Positions 47,403-57,161 of a stretch of 64,000 bases of DNA are shown here, one piece after another (the first letter of the stretch is position 1; each line of letters starts with the position of its first letter). A program made the position numbers and the translations under genes. Below the pieces are notes generated by a model, which had not been told where the DNA came from, made no database searches, and saw only the letters and a program-made list of their open reading frames with translations. The stretch comes from Thiopseudomonas alkaliphila (GTDB taxonomy: Bacteria; Pseudomonadota; Gammaproteobacteria; Pseudomonadales; Pseudomonadaceae), in assembly GCF_001267175.1 (NCBI RefSeq), contig NZ_CP012358.1:598501-662500 (forward strand), in the 5' to 3' direction.

Positions 47403-48244
47403 GACATCATCCTCTGTCGTTGTTGGTGCATGTCCGTCACGTATTGTTGGAGTGTGCTTTCGTCTAAGGGCTGGCAAAGCTGTATGTAGCTTTGCCCCGC
47501 CTGTGCTTGTTGTAAACGCTCTTGCATGGCGGGGTGTTGATGCAACAATTCGCCGTAACGAAAACGTTGCTCCACGTACAAGCAACTATCTTCTGGATCG
47601 CTCAATTGGGCTTTTGCGGCGTGTAGCCATTCATTAGCTTGTATCACCTGTTGTGTATTATTTTCATCAAAAGTAGGCATCATGTTTAGCCCTGCTAAAC
47701 ACTGATTCAGTAAGCCTAAGCCTCCTAGATGCAGCCATTGCTCAGGGGTAAGGCGCAATATATTCATTGGGCATTTTTCAGGGCCTGCTAAACTCTGCCA
47801 TTGTCCTTTCGCATCACACCAACTCCACTGCGTGATACCTTTCAACAGATAGTCCAACTGAATAGGGCGCAATACCCAATGCAAATGACGAAAAACACGC
47901 GGGTCGTAATAGCGAAAAAACGCTTTACCTTGTGGCCCGAACAGAATTAAACGTTCAGTGAGCCGATGCTGCAAGGTAGCAAGCGGCAAAATACTATCAA
48001 TCAAGGCTGAAAAATAAGGGCGTTTGCTAGAACGTTGCTGAGCAATTATATAATCTAGCAAGCTGATGCGAGCCTCTGCTTCCATAGCATCGAAGGCTAC
48101 TAGCAAAGGCATTTGGTCGGCCTGTTCGGCCAATTCTCTTGGCACCAACGGCATGTGAGGCACGTCTTGCCACAGCGATGCTTCTACCTGTAAGGGATTA
48201 ATCAGGCCGTAGTTATGCTGCTGCAAAAGATGATGATCAAACAT
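47399..48244 (-). CDS. DUF4123 adaptor for the VasX-like effector
   Basis: A 281-residue DUF4123 protein, shorter than that of module 1. Diagnostic pieces are PLLVAFDAMEAEARISLLDYIIAQQ, LTERLILFGPQGKAFFRYYDPRVFRHL and QWSWCDAKGQW. It should carry the VasX-like effector to the tip of the VgrG encoded just upstream. VasX itself depends on a DUF4123 partner (VasW/Tap-1 type). The start is taken at 48244 because AGG stands six bases before it, while an ATG two codons earlier abuts the same AGG. It overlaps the effector start by four bases. Confidence 0.85.
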   Translation of the reverse strand: MFDHHLLQQHNYGLINPLQVEASLWQDVPHMPLVPRELAEQADQMPLLVAFDAMEAEARISLLDYIIAQQRSSKRPYFSALIDSILPLATLQHRLTERLILFGPQGKAFFRYYDPRVFRHLHWVLRPIQLDYLLKGITQWSWCDAKGQWQSLAGPEKCPMNILRLTPEQWLHLGGLGLLNQCLAGLNMMPTFDENNTQQVIQANEWLHAAKAQLSDPEDSCLYVEQRFRYGELLHQHPAMQERLQQAQAGQSYIQLCQPLDESTLQQYVTDMHQQRQRMMS

Positions 48245-48255
48245 GAGCATCCTAT

Positions 48256-50964
48256 TTACCCTAGCGGCACAATGCCGTCTCCTGCGCTATCAGCACTATT
48301 CAAGGCATATTGACAAGCTCGTTCTATCCCCCCTGTCGCCTGCCCTGTTGCCATGGCTGCTGTGGGCACACTGCCCCCACCCGGCCCTTCCAACTGCTTT
48401 ATCGCCGCTTTAAACTCTGCCGCCCCAGGGCCACCAATTTCGATATTGCCGCCGCTGAGTTTAATGTAGGCATTGCCCGCATTAAGCAGCAGCTCATCGC
48501 TGCCGCCTAAGTTGACGCTGGCTTGGCTGCTTAAGGTGACGTGTTCTTGAGCGGCCAAGGTGGCGCTATCGCTTTGGGCTTCTATGCTTACACGGCCAGT
48601 GGCGGCATGAAGCTTGATGCCCGTGGCATCAATGCTGCTTTTGCCTTGCTTTTCGCCCTGGGTGTAAAGGGCAATGCCTTGGGTGGCCACAGCGCTAAAC
48701 TGCCCTTGCACGGCAACGTTAAGGTGCTCACCCGCGGTAAGGCTCAGGGTATCGGCGGTACTGTAAATAGCGCTTTGGGGGGTCGTGGCCACAAGGCCTG
48801 CTTGCCCGTGAACAACAAGGTGCGGATCGCTCCAAGCGGTGGCGGTGCCTGTGCCCCCTTGGCCAAGGTCGGTGCCTTCTTCGGTGGCGCTTAAGGCTTC
48901 CATCAATGGGGTGTGGGCGTGAATGGCGGGAAGGTCTTCGGCAGCGGGCTCGCCTTTAAGGTTGGCGCCTTGCTTGGCGGCCACATCAGCGAGTTGGGTA
49001 GCGAGCGCTTGAGCGTGTTCGTGCATGGCGACGGCGTTTTGGGCATCCATGGCATCTTGGCCGGCGGCACTGCTCAGCAGTAAGCCTTTGCCAGCGCGTA
49101 CCGCGCCTTGGGCAGCGGTGGTTAGGGCTGCACCATAGCCTTTATCCGCTTCGCGGGCGTTATCGGGCGCATGCTTTATATGGCCTAAGTACAGGGCGGT
49201 GTCGTAATCGGTGGTAGAAAGTGTAATACCACTTTGTTGAGGGCTATCATCAAAGCGTAATTGGCGATAGCCGCCCGTGCCCTCGGCACTGGTGCTAAGA
49301 TCTTGAGTTTTAAGGCCACTGAACACGCCGCTATGCTCGTTACCACTAAACCACATGGGCGCATTGCCTGTGGCACCACTGCCGCCTTGGGTTACTTGGT
49401 TGTGGGGCGCATCCTCTTGGCCTTGGCCGTTATATAAGCTCGCCACCACCACGGGGCGGTCAATATCCCCTTCTAAATAGGCTAACCACACCTCTTGCCC
49501 CACCCGTGGGGTAAATACGCTGCCCCAGTTGCTGCCCGCCACCGGCGTGGCAACCCGCGCCCAGGTGCCGGGCACAGCTTCGGCCGTGGCGTTATCGCGC
49601 CGGTGCGGATGCGCTAAGCGGCTGGCACTGAGGCTGCCGCGCTGCCAATGTTGCTGCACCATCACGCGGTGGTCGCGGTCGGTGTACACAGGGCCTTCGG
49701 CCCCCACCACAATAGCGCTTTGCCCGCCCATTACAGTGGGCGTTGGCTGGTGGCGTAAGCCATAACCTTCAGGCGTGCGCGGGCGATAGCTGTGCTTGGC
49801 ATCTAACACAGTAAAATGGTTTTGATAAAACGGTGGGGGGTCTTCTGTTGTGGGGTGGCTTTCCCACAATCGGCCAAGCAAGGTATCGAGCTGTTGGCGC
49901 ATGGTGGCATCAAAATTGTTGCGCGCCTCGTGCCGCACCGACAAACACACCTGTGCCGTGGCGGCTTGGGTGGCATGGCCACTGAGGCTAAAGCTCATAC
50001 CCGGCGCTAAACGGCGCACCGTGCCTATACCTGTCACAGTAAATGCTGGCACCTCTTTGGCATCTAAGTGCTGCTGAATACGTTGCTCACCTTGGGCGTG
50101 CGTAGCATAGGCATAAGGGCCTGATATATCATCATCCACCGCCGGAGCAGATTGGCCAGTTGCTTGCGCCACAACTTGGCGGTTCGATAAGGTGCGGTAA
50201 TCCCAACTCGCGCGCTTCAGCTCTCCTCCTTGCCAGCGGCGTTGGGGCTGCCACTGCTGGATAGTGTCTTCTGCCTCGGTGGCATCGGCGCGGTGGAAGC
50301 GCAAGGTTTTGGCTTTACCCACCTCAAAATTGGCATTGCTATCACTCAATACCAGCGTGTGCTTGCCCAAGGTGGGCGATTGCTTATCGCCTTCGTGTTC
50401 AAACCAATAAAAAATACCTTCTTCTGCCAACAGGCGGGTTATAAAGGCGAAATCTGTTTCTTGGTATTGGCTAGTGACACTACGGTTAAGGTAAGTGCCG
50501 CTGAGCGCCCAGCGCCGAGCTGGTACCACCACACCCTGGGCATAGTGTTCAAAAACACGTTCCACAATCTCTTCCACGGTGAGGTTGTGAAACACATAGC
50601 TATCGGTGCGGTGGTGCAGCAAGGCTAGCCACGGCTCCACTTGCAGCCGATAGCGCGCCACGCCGCCATTGCTGCCCGCTTGTTCACACGCGGTAATATG
50701 CCCGTGAAAGGGCCGCAAGTTGCGGCGAGAATCATCACACTGTAGTTCAATCAACACAGGACTGCCAAGCAAGGGCGCCAAGGGCAATTGGGCATCAGGG
50801 GAAAGGCAATCCACTTGAAAACGAAAGCCGCCTGCATCCACCGATTCCACACCGCTAAAGCGTTCTACCACTAGGGGCGCACCGTTGGGGACACTGACCG
50901 TTAGCAATCGGTTTTGCTGCTGGCCAGTACTGAGTAAAGCCCGTAGTTGCTGTAACAGTTCCAT
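48256..50964 (-). CDS. vgrG: VgrG spike protein (module 3)
   Basis: A 902-residue spike with the gp27-like half (SQYQETDFAFITRLLAEEGIFYWFEHEGDKQ), OB fold (VMVQQHWQRGS to VGQEVWLAYLEGDIDRPVVVASLYNGQG), DUF2345 region and a short tail rich in G and P. AGAGGA lies six bases before the ATG. It begins 23 bases after clpV ends, so it is read from the main apparatus operon. The module 3 cargo genes are therefore expressed with the sheath and ClpV. An internal fragment of this gene recurs at 38022-38640. Confidence 0.93.
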   Translation of the reverse strand: MELLQQLRALLSTGQQQNRLLTVSVPNGAPLVVERFSGVESVDAGGFRFQVDCLSPDAQLPLAPLLGSPVLIELQCDDSRRNLRPFHGHITACEQAGSNGGVARYRLQVEPWLALLHHRTDSYVFHNLTVEEIVERVFEHYAQGVVVPARRWALSGTYLNRSVTSQYQETDFAFITRLLAEEGIFYWFEHEGDKQSPTLGKHTLVLSDSNANFEVGKAKTLRFHRADATEAEDTIQQWQPQRRWQGGELKRASWDYRTLSNRQVVAQATGQSAPAVDDDISGPYAYATHAQGEQRIQQHLDAKEVPAFTVTGIGTVRRLAPGMSFSLSGHATQAATAQVCLSVRHEARNNFDATMRQQLDTLLGRLWESHPTTEDPPPFYQNHFTVLDAKHSYRPRTPEGYGLRHQPTPTVMGGQSAIVVGAEGPVYTDRDHRVMVQQHWQRGSLSASRLAHPHRRDNATAEAVPGTWARVATPVAGSNWGSVFTPRVGQEVWLAYLEGDIDRPVVVASLYNGQGQEDAPHNQVTQGGSGATGNAPMWFSGNEHSGVFSGLKTQDLSTSAEGTGGYRQLRFDDSPQQSGITLSTTDYDTALYLGHIKHAPDNAREADKGYGAALTTAAQGAVRAGKGLLLSSAAGQDAMDAQNAVAMHEHAQALATQLADVAAKQGANLKGEPAAEDLPAIHAHTPLMEALSATEEGTDLGQGGTGTATAWSDPHLVVHGQAGLVATTPQSAIYSTADTLSLTAGEHLNVAVQGQFSAVATQGIALYTQGEKQGKSSIDATGIKLHAATGRVSIEAQSDSATLAAQEHVTLSSQASVNLGGSDELLLNAGNAYIKLSGGNIEIGGPGAAEFKAAIKQLEGPGGGSVPTAAMATGQATGGIERACQYALNSADSAGDGIVPLG

Positions 50965-50987
50965 GTGTTGTCCTCTGTTCCGTATTG

Positions 50988-53645
50988 CTACTTAATGTTG
51001 TAAGTAAATGCGCCTTTTTTGGTGGCTCCCACTTTAATCTGTGCGATGGGCTCGCCCTCTGCCATGCGCGCCAATACCGTGTCGGCCACTTCAGGTAACA
51101 AGGTACCGTTTAAGATGTTGTCTACGTTGCGCGCGCCCGAATCCACCTCAATACAACGGGCTAGCACTGCCTCTACCAACGCATTTGAATAGCTAAAACT
51201 GGCTTGGTGGTTAGCAGCAATACGTTGCCCAATACGATCCAATTTCAATCGTATGATTTGCTCAAGCACGTCATCGCTAATAGGGTAAAAAGGCACAGGT
51301 GCTAAACGCCCTAAAAACGCCGCTTTAAAGGTTTGATGCAAAGCAGGCATTAACAGTTGGTGCAGTTCATCCGGGGTGGGTAACTCTTCTGGTGCTTTGT
51401 TTAAGCACGCTTGCATCACCTGTGAGGAGCCCACGTTACTGGTAAGAATAATCAAGGTGTTGCGGAAATCGATCTCACGGCCTTCGCCGTCTTCCATTAC
51501 GCCTTTATCAAACACTTGGAAAAATACTTCGAGCACATCGGGGTGAGCTTTTTCCACTTCATCCAACAACACCACGGAATACGGGCTGCGACGCACGGCC
51601 TCGGTCAGTACGCCGCCCTCGCCGTATCCCACATAACCAGGAGGTGCCCCTTTAAGGCTAGATACCGTATGAGCTTCTTGGTATTCACTCATGTTGATGG
51701 TAATCAGTTTACGCTCACCGCCGTATAAGGCATCCGCTAGGGCTAAAGCGGTTTCTGTTTTACCCACGCCAGAAGGGCCTACAAACAAAAACACCCCTTT
51801 GGGCTTGTTCGGATCTTCAAGGTTGGCTCTGGCTGTACGCACGCGTTGTGCCACGGCTTCAAGCGCATGATCTTGGCCGATCACCCGCTCTGCCAAGGTG
51901 GGTTTTAATTGGCGCACGGTGTTAATTTCATCTTTCACCATCTTGCCTAAAGGGATACCCGTCCACGAAGCGATAATCTCGGCAATCACATTGGCATCCA
52001 CTTGAATAGGGATCAGGGCTGTTTCCCCCTGCAGCACGCTTAGCTCTTCAAGCGCGGCTTGCAATGCTTTGCGTGGATCATCCCCTCCCTTTTCTTCATC
52101 TGTTTTATCATCATTATCAATAGCTTGTCGCAATGACTTAATGCGATTCACAAGCTCTTGTTCTTGCTCCCACTGCGCTTGATAAGCGCTAAGCTGGACG
52201 CTAATCTCTTGCTGTTCTGCCTCAAGCGCTTGCAAACGCGCTTGGTGGTTACTGCCGGCTTTTTCTTCACGCTTGAGTGCACCTATTTCAGCAGCTAAGC
52301 GCTCAAGCTGTTTGTTGGCATCATCTATCACAGCGGGGGTTGAGGTTTGTGCCAAGGCAACGCGTGCGCAAGCAGTATCAAGCACGCTCACCCCTTTATC
52401 AGGCAATTGGCGGCCCGCTACATAACGGTGCGACAAGCGACAAGCGGCGGTAATGGCTTCATCTAAAATGCGCACATTAAAGTGGGCTTCCATTAACGGC
52501 ACCATGCCACGCAACATGGCAGCTGCCAGCTCTTCGCTAGGTTCTTCTACTTTAATAACCTGAAAGCGGCGGGCTAAAGCGGCATCTTTTTCAAAGTATT
52601 TTTTATACTCGCCCCAGGTGGTGGCAGCAATAGTGCGCAATTCACCGCGTGCCAACGCAGGTTTGAGCAGGTTTGCCGCATCCCCTTGCCCCGCTTGGCC
52701 ACCGGCACCAATGATGGTGTGGGCTTCATCAATAAATAAAATGATAGGCACCGAGGATTTTTTTACTTCTTCAATCACGTTTTTTAAGCGGTTTTCAAAC
52801 TCCCCCTTAACGCTAGCACCAGCCTGCAATAACCCCATATCTAGCGTATGCAGCGCTACGCCTAACAGCGGAGGCGGCACATCATCAGCCACAATTTTGC
52901 GTGCCAGCCCTTCTACCACTGCGGTTTTACCTACACCCGCCTCCCCTGTAAGGATGGGGTTGTTTTGGCGGCGGCGCATTAAAATATCAATCAACTGGCG
53001 TATTTCTTGGTCGCGGCCAATCACAGGATCAATCTTACCTTCGCGAGCACGCTCCGTTAGGTTGGTGGTGAACTGATCCAGTGCCGGAGTTTTGCTTAAG
53101 CCCTTGGCTGGTGCATCGGCCTCGCTAGAAGCGGCCTCTTGGTCATCAACCAAAGCTACGCCCTCGCTCGCTTCCGCTGAGCCCTCCGTGGCTTTGGCGA
53201 AGTTATGCTTGAGCTCTGGCAAATTAAAGTTATCAAACACGGGAGAAACACGACGCGCGATTTGCGCGAGATCATTCAAGGTTAATAACGCTAATAATAA
53301 GTGGCCAGAACGAATGCGTGTGGTTTGCCTATCCAAAGAAGCAATCAACCACGCTTGCTTAAATAGCACCGGTAAACGAGAAGAAAACACAGGGGTGCGG
53401 CTATTGCCCGTACGAAAACTTTTCAGCTCACGGTTCAGGTCTTGCTCCAAGGGCTCTAGGCTCACACGGCTATAGCGCGCTATCACAGCAATATCGTTTT
53501 GTGGCTCTTCTAACAGCGCTAAAAATAAGTGCTCTAAATCCACCTCATAATGCCCCTGCGCCATACACAAGTTAGCGGCACGCTCGGTGGCACGGCGGCA
53601 AGTATCGTTGAGCTTACTGATTAAGGTTTTCAAATTGATACTCAT
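50988..53645 (-). CDS. clpV: T6SS ATPase ClpV (TssH)
   Basis: AAA+ unfoldase that disassembles contracted TssBC sheaths for reuse. The 885 residues have the N-terminal sheath-binding Clp_N domain (about 10-150), a first AAA module with Walker A GEAGVGKT at 234-241 and Walker B IILFIDEAHT, and a middle coiled-coil region (LEAEQQEISVQLSAYQAQWEQEQEL). The second AAA module has GPSGVGKTE, VVLLDEVEKAHPDV and the C-terminal D2 small domain. The TIGR03345-type spacing (SRLPVLFKQAWLIASL in the N-domain) distinguishes it from ClpB. It follows tssG by 20 bases. Confidence 0.97.
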   Translation of the reverse strand: MSINLKTLISKLNDTCRRATERAANLCMAQGHYEVDLEHLFLALLEEPQNDIAVIARYSRVSLEPLEQDLNRELKSFRTGNSRTPVFSSRLPVLFKQAWLIASLDRQTTRIRSGHLLLALLTLNDLAQIARRVSPVFDNFNLPELKHNFAKATEGSAEASEGVALVDDQEAASSEADAPAKGLSKTPALDQFTTNLTERAREGKIDPVIGRDQEIRQLIDILMRRRQNNPILTGEAGVGKTAVVEGLARKIVADDVPPPLLGVALHTLDMGLLQAGASVKGEFENRLKNVIEEVKKSSVPIILFIDEAHTIIGAGGQAGQGDAANLLKPALARGELRTIAATTWGEYKKYFEKDAALARRFQVIKVEEPSEELAAAMLRGMVPLMEAHFNVRILDEAITAACRLSHRYVAGRQLPDKGVSVLDTACARVALAQTSTPAVIDDANKQLERLAAEIGALKREEKAGSNHQARLQALEAEQQEISVQLSAYQAQWEQEQELVNRIKSLRQAIDNDDKTDEEKGGDDPRKALQAALEELSVLQGETALIPIQVDANVIAEIIASWTGIPLGKMVKDEINTVRQLKPTLAERVIGQDHALEAVAQRVRTARANLEDPNKPKGVFLFVGPSGVGKTETALALADALYGGERKLITINMSEYQEAHTVSSLKGAPPGYVGYGEGGVLTEAVRRSPYSVVLLDEVEKAHPDVLEVFFQVFDKGVMEDGEGREIDFRNTLIILTSNVGSSQVMQACLNKAPEELPTPDELHQLLMPALHQTFKAAFLGRLAPVPFYPISDDVLEQIIRLKLDRIGQRIAANHQASFSYSNALVEAVLARCIEVDSGARNVDNILNGTLLPEVADTVLARMAEGEPIAQIKVGATKKGAFTYNIK

Positions 53646-53665
53646 CCAGTGAGTCCTTCTCGTTA

Positions 53666-54727
53666 TTAAGTAATCGTATTAATGAAATAGTTAGCGCCCT
53701 TGCGATCTTTTTTGCTTGGCTCTGAGCATAAGTAGCTATCGTATCCCAAGCGAGTACCAAGCTCGCCTGACAAGCTAATCTGTCGTATGCTTTCTTTTTT
53801 CAAAACTAATTGAATGTGGTACTCAAGAGTAAGCCCGGTTAGTAATGTAACCCACTTTTTTAGGGCTTCTGCTGCCTCAGCACCTGGTAAAAATTGGTTG
53901 AACTGTGAAGAGGCTATAGGGCCAATCCATAAACGCAATCGCAAGTCACGTTGCCACACTTGCGCCCCCAGCAATGCACTCTTACCCAACTGCACATTAG
54001 CAGCACCCAATTTAGATCGCTGCGCTTCCGGAATGTCATACCAAGCCCCTACAAACTGCTCTACTCTGACAGGCACAGCAAAATGCTCCTGCAAAACTCG
54101 CTCAATAGTACTGGCTGCTACCGGTTTTTCTGTGAAAACTCCCGCATAATATGCAAGTGATTGCTCAAATACGTTGCCTTTAGTTGTACTTAACCCTTGT
54201 AATGAGTTTTTTGATGCTAACCCAACCAGTGCCAGCAGTAACTGCAAGCTAGGTTTTTCATCATTCATCTCATATTGGATGTCTAATCGATATTTTTTCC
54301 AAGCCTCATAAAATAAAGCCACTGCGCGATTCGTAAAAATATCTAGAAAAGCCCTAGCGGTAGGATCTCTTTGGTATAGCTCTCTGCTACTCAGCTTTTC
54401 CGTATAGCCAGCTGGCAAAACCCCTTGCACCCCGAGCATGCCCATAAAAGCTGGCGTTATTTCTACCGTACTCACCTCACTCGGATCGTTGGCAACAGCT
54501 TCTGTGCTACTAAAAGCTGCGAGCTTCTCTATTTCACTAGCGGGAAAGCTCATGCTTAGCGTGTTATTAAAACGCAATCGCTTTGAAAGTATGTCTTGCT
54601 TTCTCACGCCGTTATGTGCAAGCAAATGCTCTAGCACGCGCACCGCTTGAAAAAAATGAAAACGGTATGGCTCCTTCAGCAAGCGGCTTGCTACACTAGG
54701 ATCGATTCGCCGCTGCGCACTGGACAT
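53666..54727 (-). CDS. tssG: T6SS baseplate protein TssG
   Basis: Baseplate wedge component that pairs with TssF. The 353 residues begin SSAQRRIDPSVASRLLKEPYRFHFFQAVRVLEHL, the typical TssG start (a short lead, then LxxxPYRFxFFQAVRLLE). They contain FPASEIEKL, EVSTVEITPAFMGMLGVQGVLP and YTEKLSSRELYQRDPTARAFLDIF, all family hallmarks. The C-terminal region is LGYDSYLCSEPSKKDRKGANYFI. Its start lies within the last codons of tssF (37-base overlap). Confidence 0.95.
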   Translation of the reverse strand: MSSAQRRIDPSVASRLLKEPYRFHFFQAVRVLEHLLAHNGVRKQDILSKRLRFNNTLSMSFPASEIEKLAAFSSTEAVANDPSEVSTVEITPAFMGMLGVQGVLPAGYTEKLSSRELYQRDPTARAFLDIFTNRAVALFYEAWKKYRLDIQYEMNDEKPSLQLLLALVGLASKNSLQGLSTTKGNVFEQSLAYYAGVFTEKPVAASTIERVLQEHFAVPVRVEQFVGAWYDIPEAQRSKLGAANVQLGKSALLGAQVWQRDLRLRLWIGPIASSQFNQFLPGAEAAEALKKWVTLLTGLTLEYHIQLVLKKESIRQISLSGELGTRLGYDSYLCSEPSKKDRKGANYFINTIT

Positions 54728-56529
54728 CGCACAAGCTCCTCTTCAGTATTGCTTGAAATTAATACTAGCTGTGTGAAGCTATTAGCTTGGCCATATAAAG
54801 CAAAAAACTGCTCTAACACCTTAGTAAACACATAGATTCCACTACCGATAAAGTGGCTTTCATCAATAGTTAGACGAATCTCAACACCACGAACGATGCT
54901 GCCAAATGGTTTTCCTGAGAGCCAAGTTGTAGCTGGACTATGTTCTAATCCTACTATGCCATCAATTTGACTTGCTGAAGTAGTGGAACGGGGTAAATCA
55001 TAAAGACGTAACATTTCACGCAAAGCGCTAACGCCACCTTTTAATAAAGATATTTGGTTAAGAGAGATATGTGAAATTAAACGCCATTGATTCCCTCCCT
55101 CACTATCAAAGCGCCATGAGCGAGTTGGCTTGCGTAATAAACTAATAGAGCGAGCCAATGAGCCACCTTCCATAACTAAGTCACCTCCCTGTATTCCATA
55201 AGCTAGCTGAGAAGGCAAGTCACGGTTTGTACAAGTTACATCGCAACTGAGTATTTCTATAGAGGGGGTGGTAGGGTCAAACGCAATATCCACCATGGAT
55301 AACTCCATTTCATATCCAGGATTCTTGTGTGCGACTTCATGGTTGCGCCTTGCTACCCAATAGCTTTCATTAGCATCTGGAGCTTCACCATGCTGCAATG
55401 AATAGAACGGTGGGTACTCAATTACTTCATCACCTTTTTGGGTTTTACGAATACAAGATACATGATCAATAGAGTGAATCTCGTAAGCCCAAGCTCTACG
55501 AGAGTCTGCCACAATCGGATAACTGCTTTTCGTTTGACTTACATGGATAGGATCTGAAGCCTGAGAAAAAAGGTTTACCACTGGGCTACAAGATTGTTTA
55601 AAATTATCTTTGGTAAGCACATCCATCAACCGTGCTTCAACAGAATCTGGCGCTATATCTTTTAGTATAAAATGAAGGCTAAACTCCCGCCCCACTCGGT
55701 CTTTAAAGCTACTGAGATCCAGATCAAAAAAACCAAACTTTTCTGGGAATGCAAAGTATTCAGTTAACAATCTAAAAGCTGGCTGTGAACGTGCCGGAAA
55801 ATCTATTAATGATTCATTTTCAGACATTCCAACAAGAGTTAATGGGTTATCAGATAAGGCTAACCACGAGTCTTTACCTATCTCAGGCTCTACGAATACT
55901 TGTTGAACATTAAGCATTAAGGCATCACGGAGAACAGCGCACAGCGAAGGCTCCCCATCTATAAATAAGCGTATGGTCTCTTGCCCCAACGCAGTCAGAG
56001 AAGCAGTTTGTCCTTGGAGAGAAAAACGTACACTTATTTGCGCCCCAGCTTGAGCAGACAAAGAAATAGCTGTTGGTACTTTAGCAATCGGTAAAAACTT
56101 CACAGCCGAGATCAATAATGGCGAGAGTTGTACATCGTAAGCGGTACGAAAGCGGCACTGAACACCATTGACTGGACGACTCAGTACTTCAGTACCTCTA
56201 GGCACTTGCACTATAGAAGTTAGCTTAGCTGCTGTGTTACCCAAATCAAAATGGGCTATCGAACAAGCAGGAAAAGGGCGTAGATAATGCGGGTATAAAA
56301 CATCTAACAAAGATTCTGTTAGCTCAGGATAACTGTCTTCGATTTTCTTGGAAATACGAGCCCCCATTAATGCAAATGCTTCTATTAGATGCTCTACATG
56401 CGGGTCTTCACTAGTACCTGGTGCCATTAAAAGGCGCCCTGCTATTTTAGGATAGCGCTTAGCAAAATCGCGCGAATAATGACGCAAAAAAGCTAACTCG
56501 CGTTCATAATAAGGGAGTAAATCTTCCAT
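54691..56529 (-). CDS. tssF: T6SS baseplate protein TssF
   Basis: Largest baseplate wedge subunit. The 612 residues start MEDLLPYYERELAFLRHYSRDFAKRYPKIAGRLLMAPGTSEDPHVEHLIEAFALMGARI, an almost canonical TssF N-terminus. The conserved PHYLRPFPACSIAHF follows at about residue 92. The ATG at 56529 is used because it gives the family start. A GTG three codons earlier is possible. The C-terminal part includes LRLYDLP and GIYVFTKVLEQFFALYGQANSFTQL. Overlap with tssG shows coupled translation. Confidence 0.95.
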   Translation of the reverse strand: MEDLLPYYERELAFLRHYSRDFAKRYPKIAGRLLMAPGTSEDPHVEHLIEAFALMGARISKKIEDSYPELTESLLDVLYPHYLRPFPACSIAHFDLGNTAAKLTSIVQVPRGTEVLSRPVNGVQCRFRTAYDVQLSPLLISAVKFLPIAKVPTAISLSAQAGAQISVRFSLQGQTASLTALGQETIRLFIDGEPSLCAVLRDALMLNVQQVFVEPEIGKDSWLALSDNPLTLVGMSENESLIDFPARSQPAFRLLTEYFAFPEKFGFFDLDLSSFKDRVGREFSLHFILKDIAPDSVEARLMDVLTKDNFKQSCSPVVNLFSQASDPIHVSQTKSSYPIVADSRRAWAYEIHSIDHVSCIRKTQKGDEVIEYPPFYSLQHGEAPDANESYWVARRNHEVAHKNPGYEMELSMVDIAFDPTTPSIEILSCDVTCTNRDLPSQLAYGIQGGDLVMEGGSLARSISLLRKPTRSWRFDSEGGNQWRLISHISLNQISLLKGGVSALREMLRLYDLPRSTTSASQIDGIVGLEHSPATTWLSGKPFGSIVRGVEIRLTIDESHFIGSGIYVFTKVLEQFFALYGQANSFTQLVLISSNTEEELVRCPVRSGESILV

Positions 56530-56595
56530 GAGGCACACTCAATCAATAAAATCAAAAAAACGGCAGTAACAATTTAACTTAGGCGCAACCCAGTC

Positions 56596-57084
56596 TCAGT
56601 TGCTAGCCGTGGCCCGACGTCCTCTACTGATGGAATATTGCAGCGTCGTTGGCTGAAGCACTGCGTCAAAACTGATTGGCTCGTGCGACGGATGCATGAG
56701 TAATAGTGCGTTGATGGAGAAACGTAATGCACCGGCAGACTGCAAATCTTGTTGTAAATCAACGCGCACCTCTTTCAATCTTCTCTCATGACGTGCAAGC
56801 GCCTGCTCTAAAGAGCGGCACATATAATCTCGATCGAAAGAACTCGCAAGACTTAAATTAGAAAAATCGTGTATACCATAAGTTATTAAAGACCTCTGAC
56901 ACTCAGGATAGTTTTCGAGTATTCTTTCATCGTGCACACAGCGATTATTCAATAAGCTTTCAATATCCCTAGCAACAGACTCTTTGAATTCTTCTATAGA
57001 TAAACGCTTAAAAATATCTTTTTTAACATGTTTGATATCATCATCAAACAATTTATCTAACAAACTCGGCTCTACACCTCGCAT
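56596..57084 (-). CDS. tssE: T6SS baseplate protein TssE (gp25-like)
   Basis: A 162-residue baseplate subunit related to phage T4 gp25. It has the N-terminal PSLLDKLFDDD motif, SVARDIESLLNNRC, the pattern YPECQRSLITYGIHDFSNLSL of the GPW/gp25 fold, and a C-terminal strand/helix unit (HERRLKEVRVDLQQ...ALRFSINALL). Length is within the family range (about 140-175). It lies between a hairpin terminator behind hcp and tssF. Confidence 0.92.
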   Translation of the reverse strand: MRGVEPSLLDKLFDDDIKHVKKDIFKRLSIEEFKESVARDIESLLNNRCVHDERILENYPECQRSLITYGIHDFSNLSLASSFDRDYMCRSLEQALARHERRLKEVRVDLQQDLQSAGALRFSINALLLMHPSHEPISFDAVLQPTTLQYSISRGRRATASN

Positions 57085-57126
57085 ACTGTCCTGTCCGTTT
57101 TAGATTGCTTTTTTGAATACTAAAAT

Positions 57127-57151
57127 AAGGCGCTGACAGCGTCAGCACCTT
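57127..57151 (-). terminator. Intrinsic terminator-like hairpin after hcp
   Basis: Eleven-base arms AAGGCGCTGAC and GTCAGCACCTT (one wobble pair) around a three-base loop lie 11 bases beyond the hcp stop. The leftward transcript continues with ATTTTAG. A partial terminator here would let hcp messages exceed those of tssE-tssF-tssG-clpV. Confidence 0.75.
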
Positions 57152-57161
57152 ATAATAGAAC

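Noticed and set aside
44580..47585. A 1001-residue version of the VasX-like effector starting at 47585
   Set aside because: The extra 61 residues lie inside the DUF4123 adaptor gene in another frame. The ATG at 47402 overlaps the adaptor stop and gives the expected VasX-type N-terminus.
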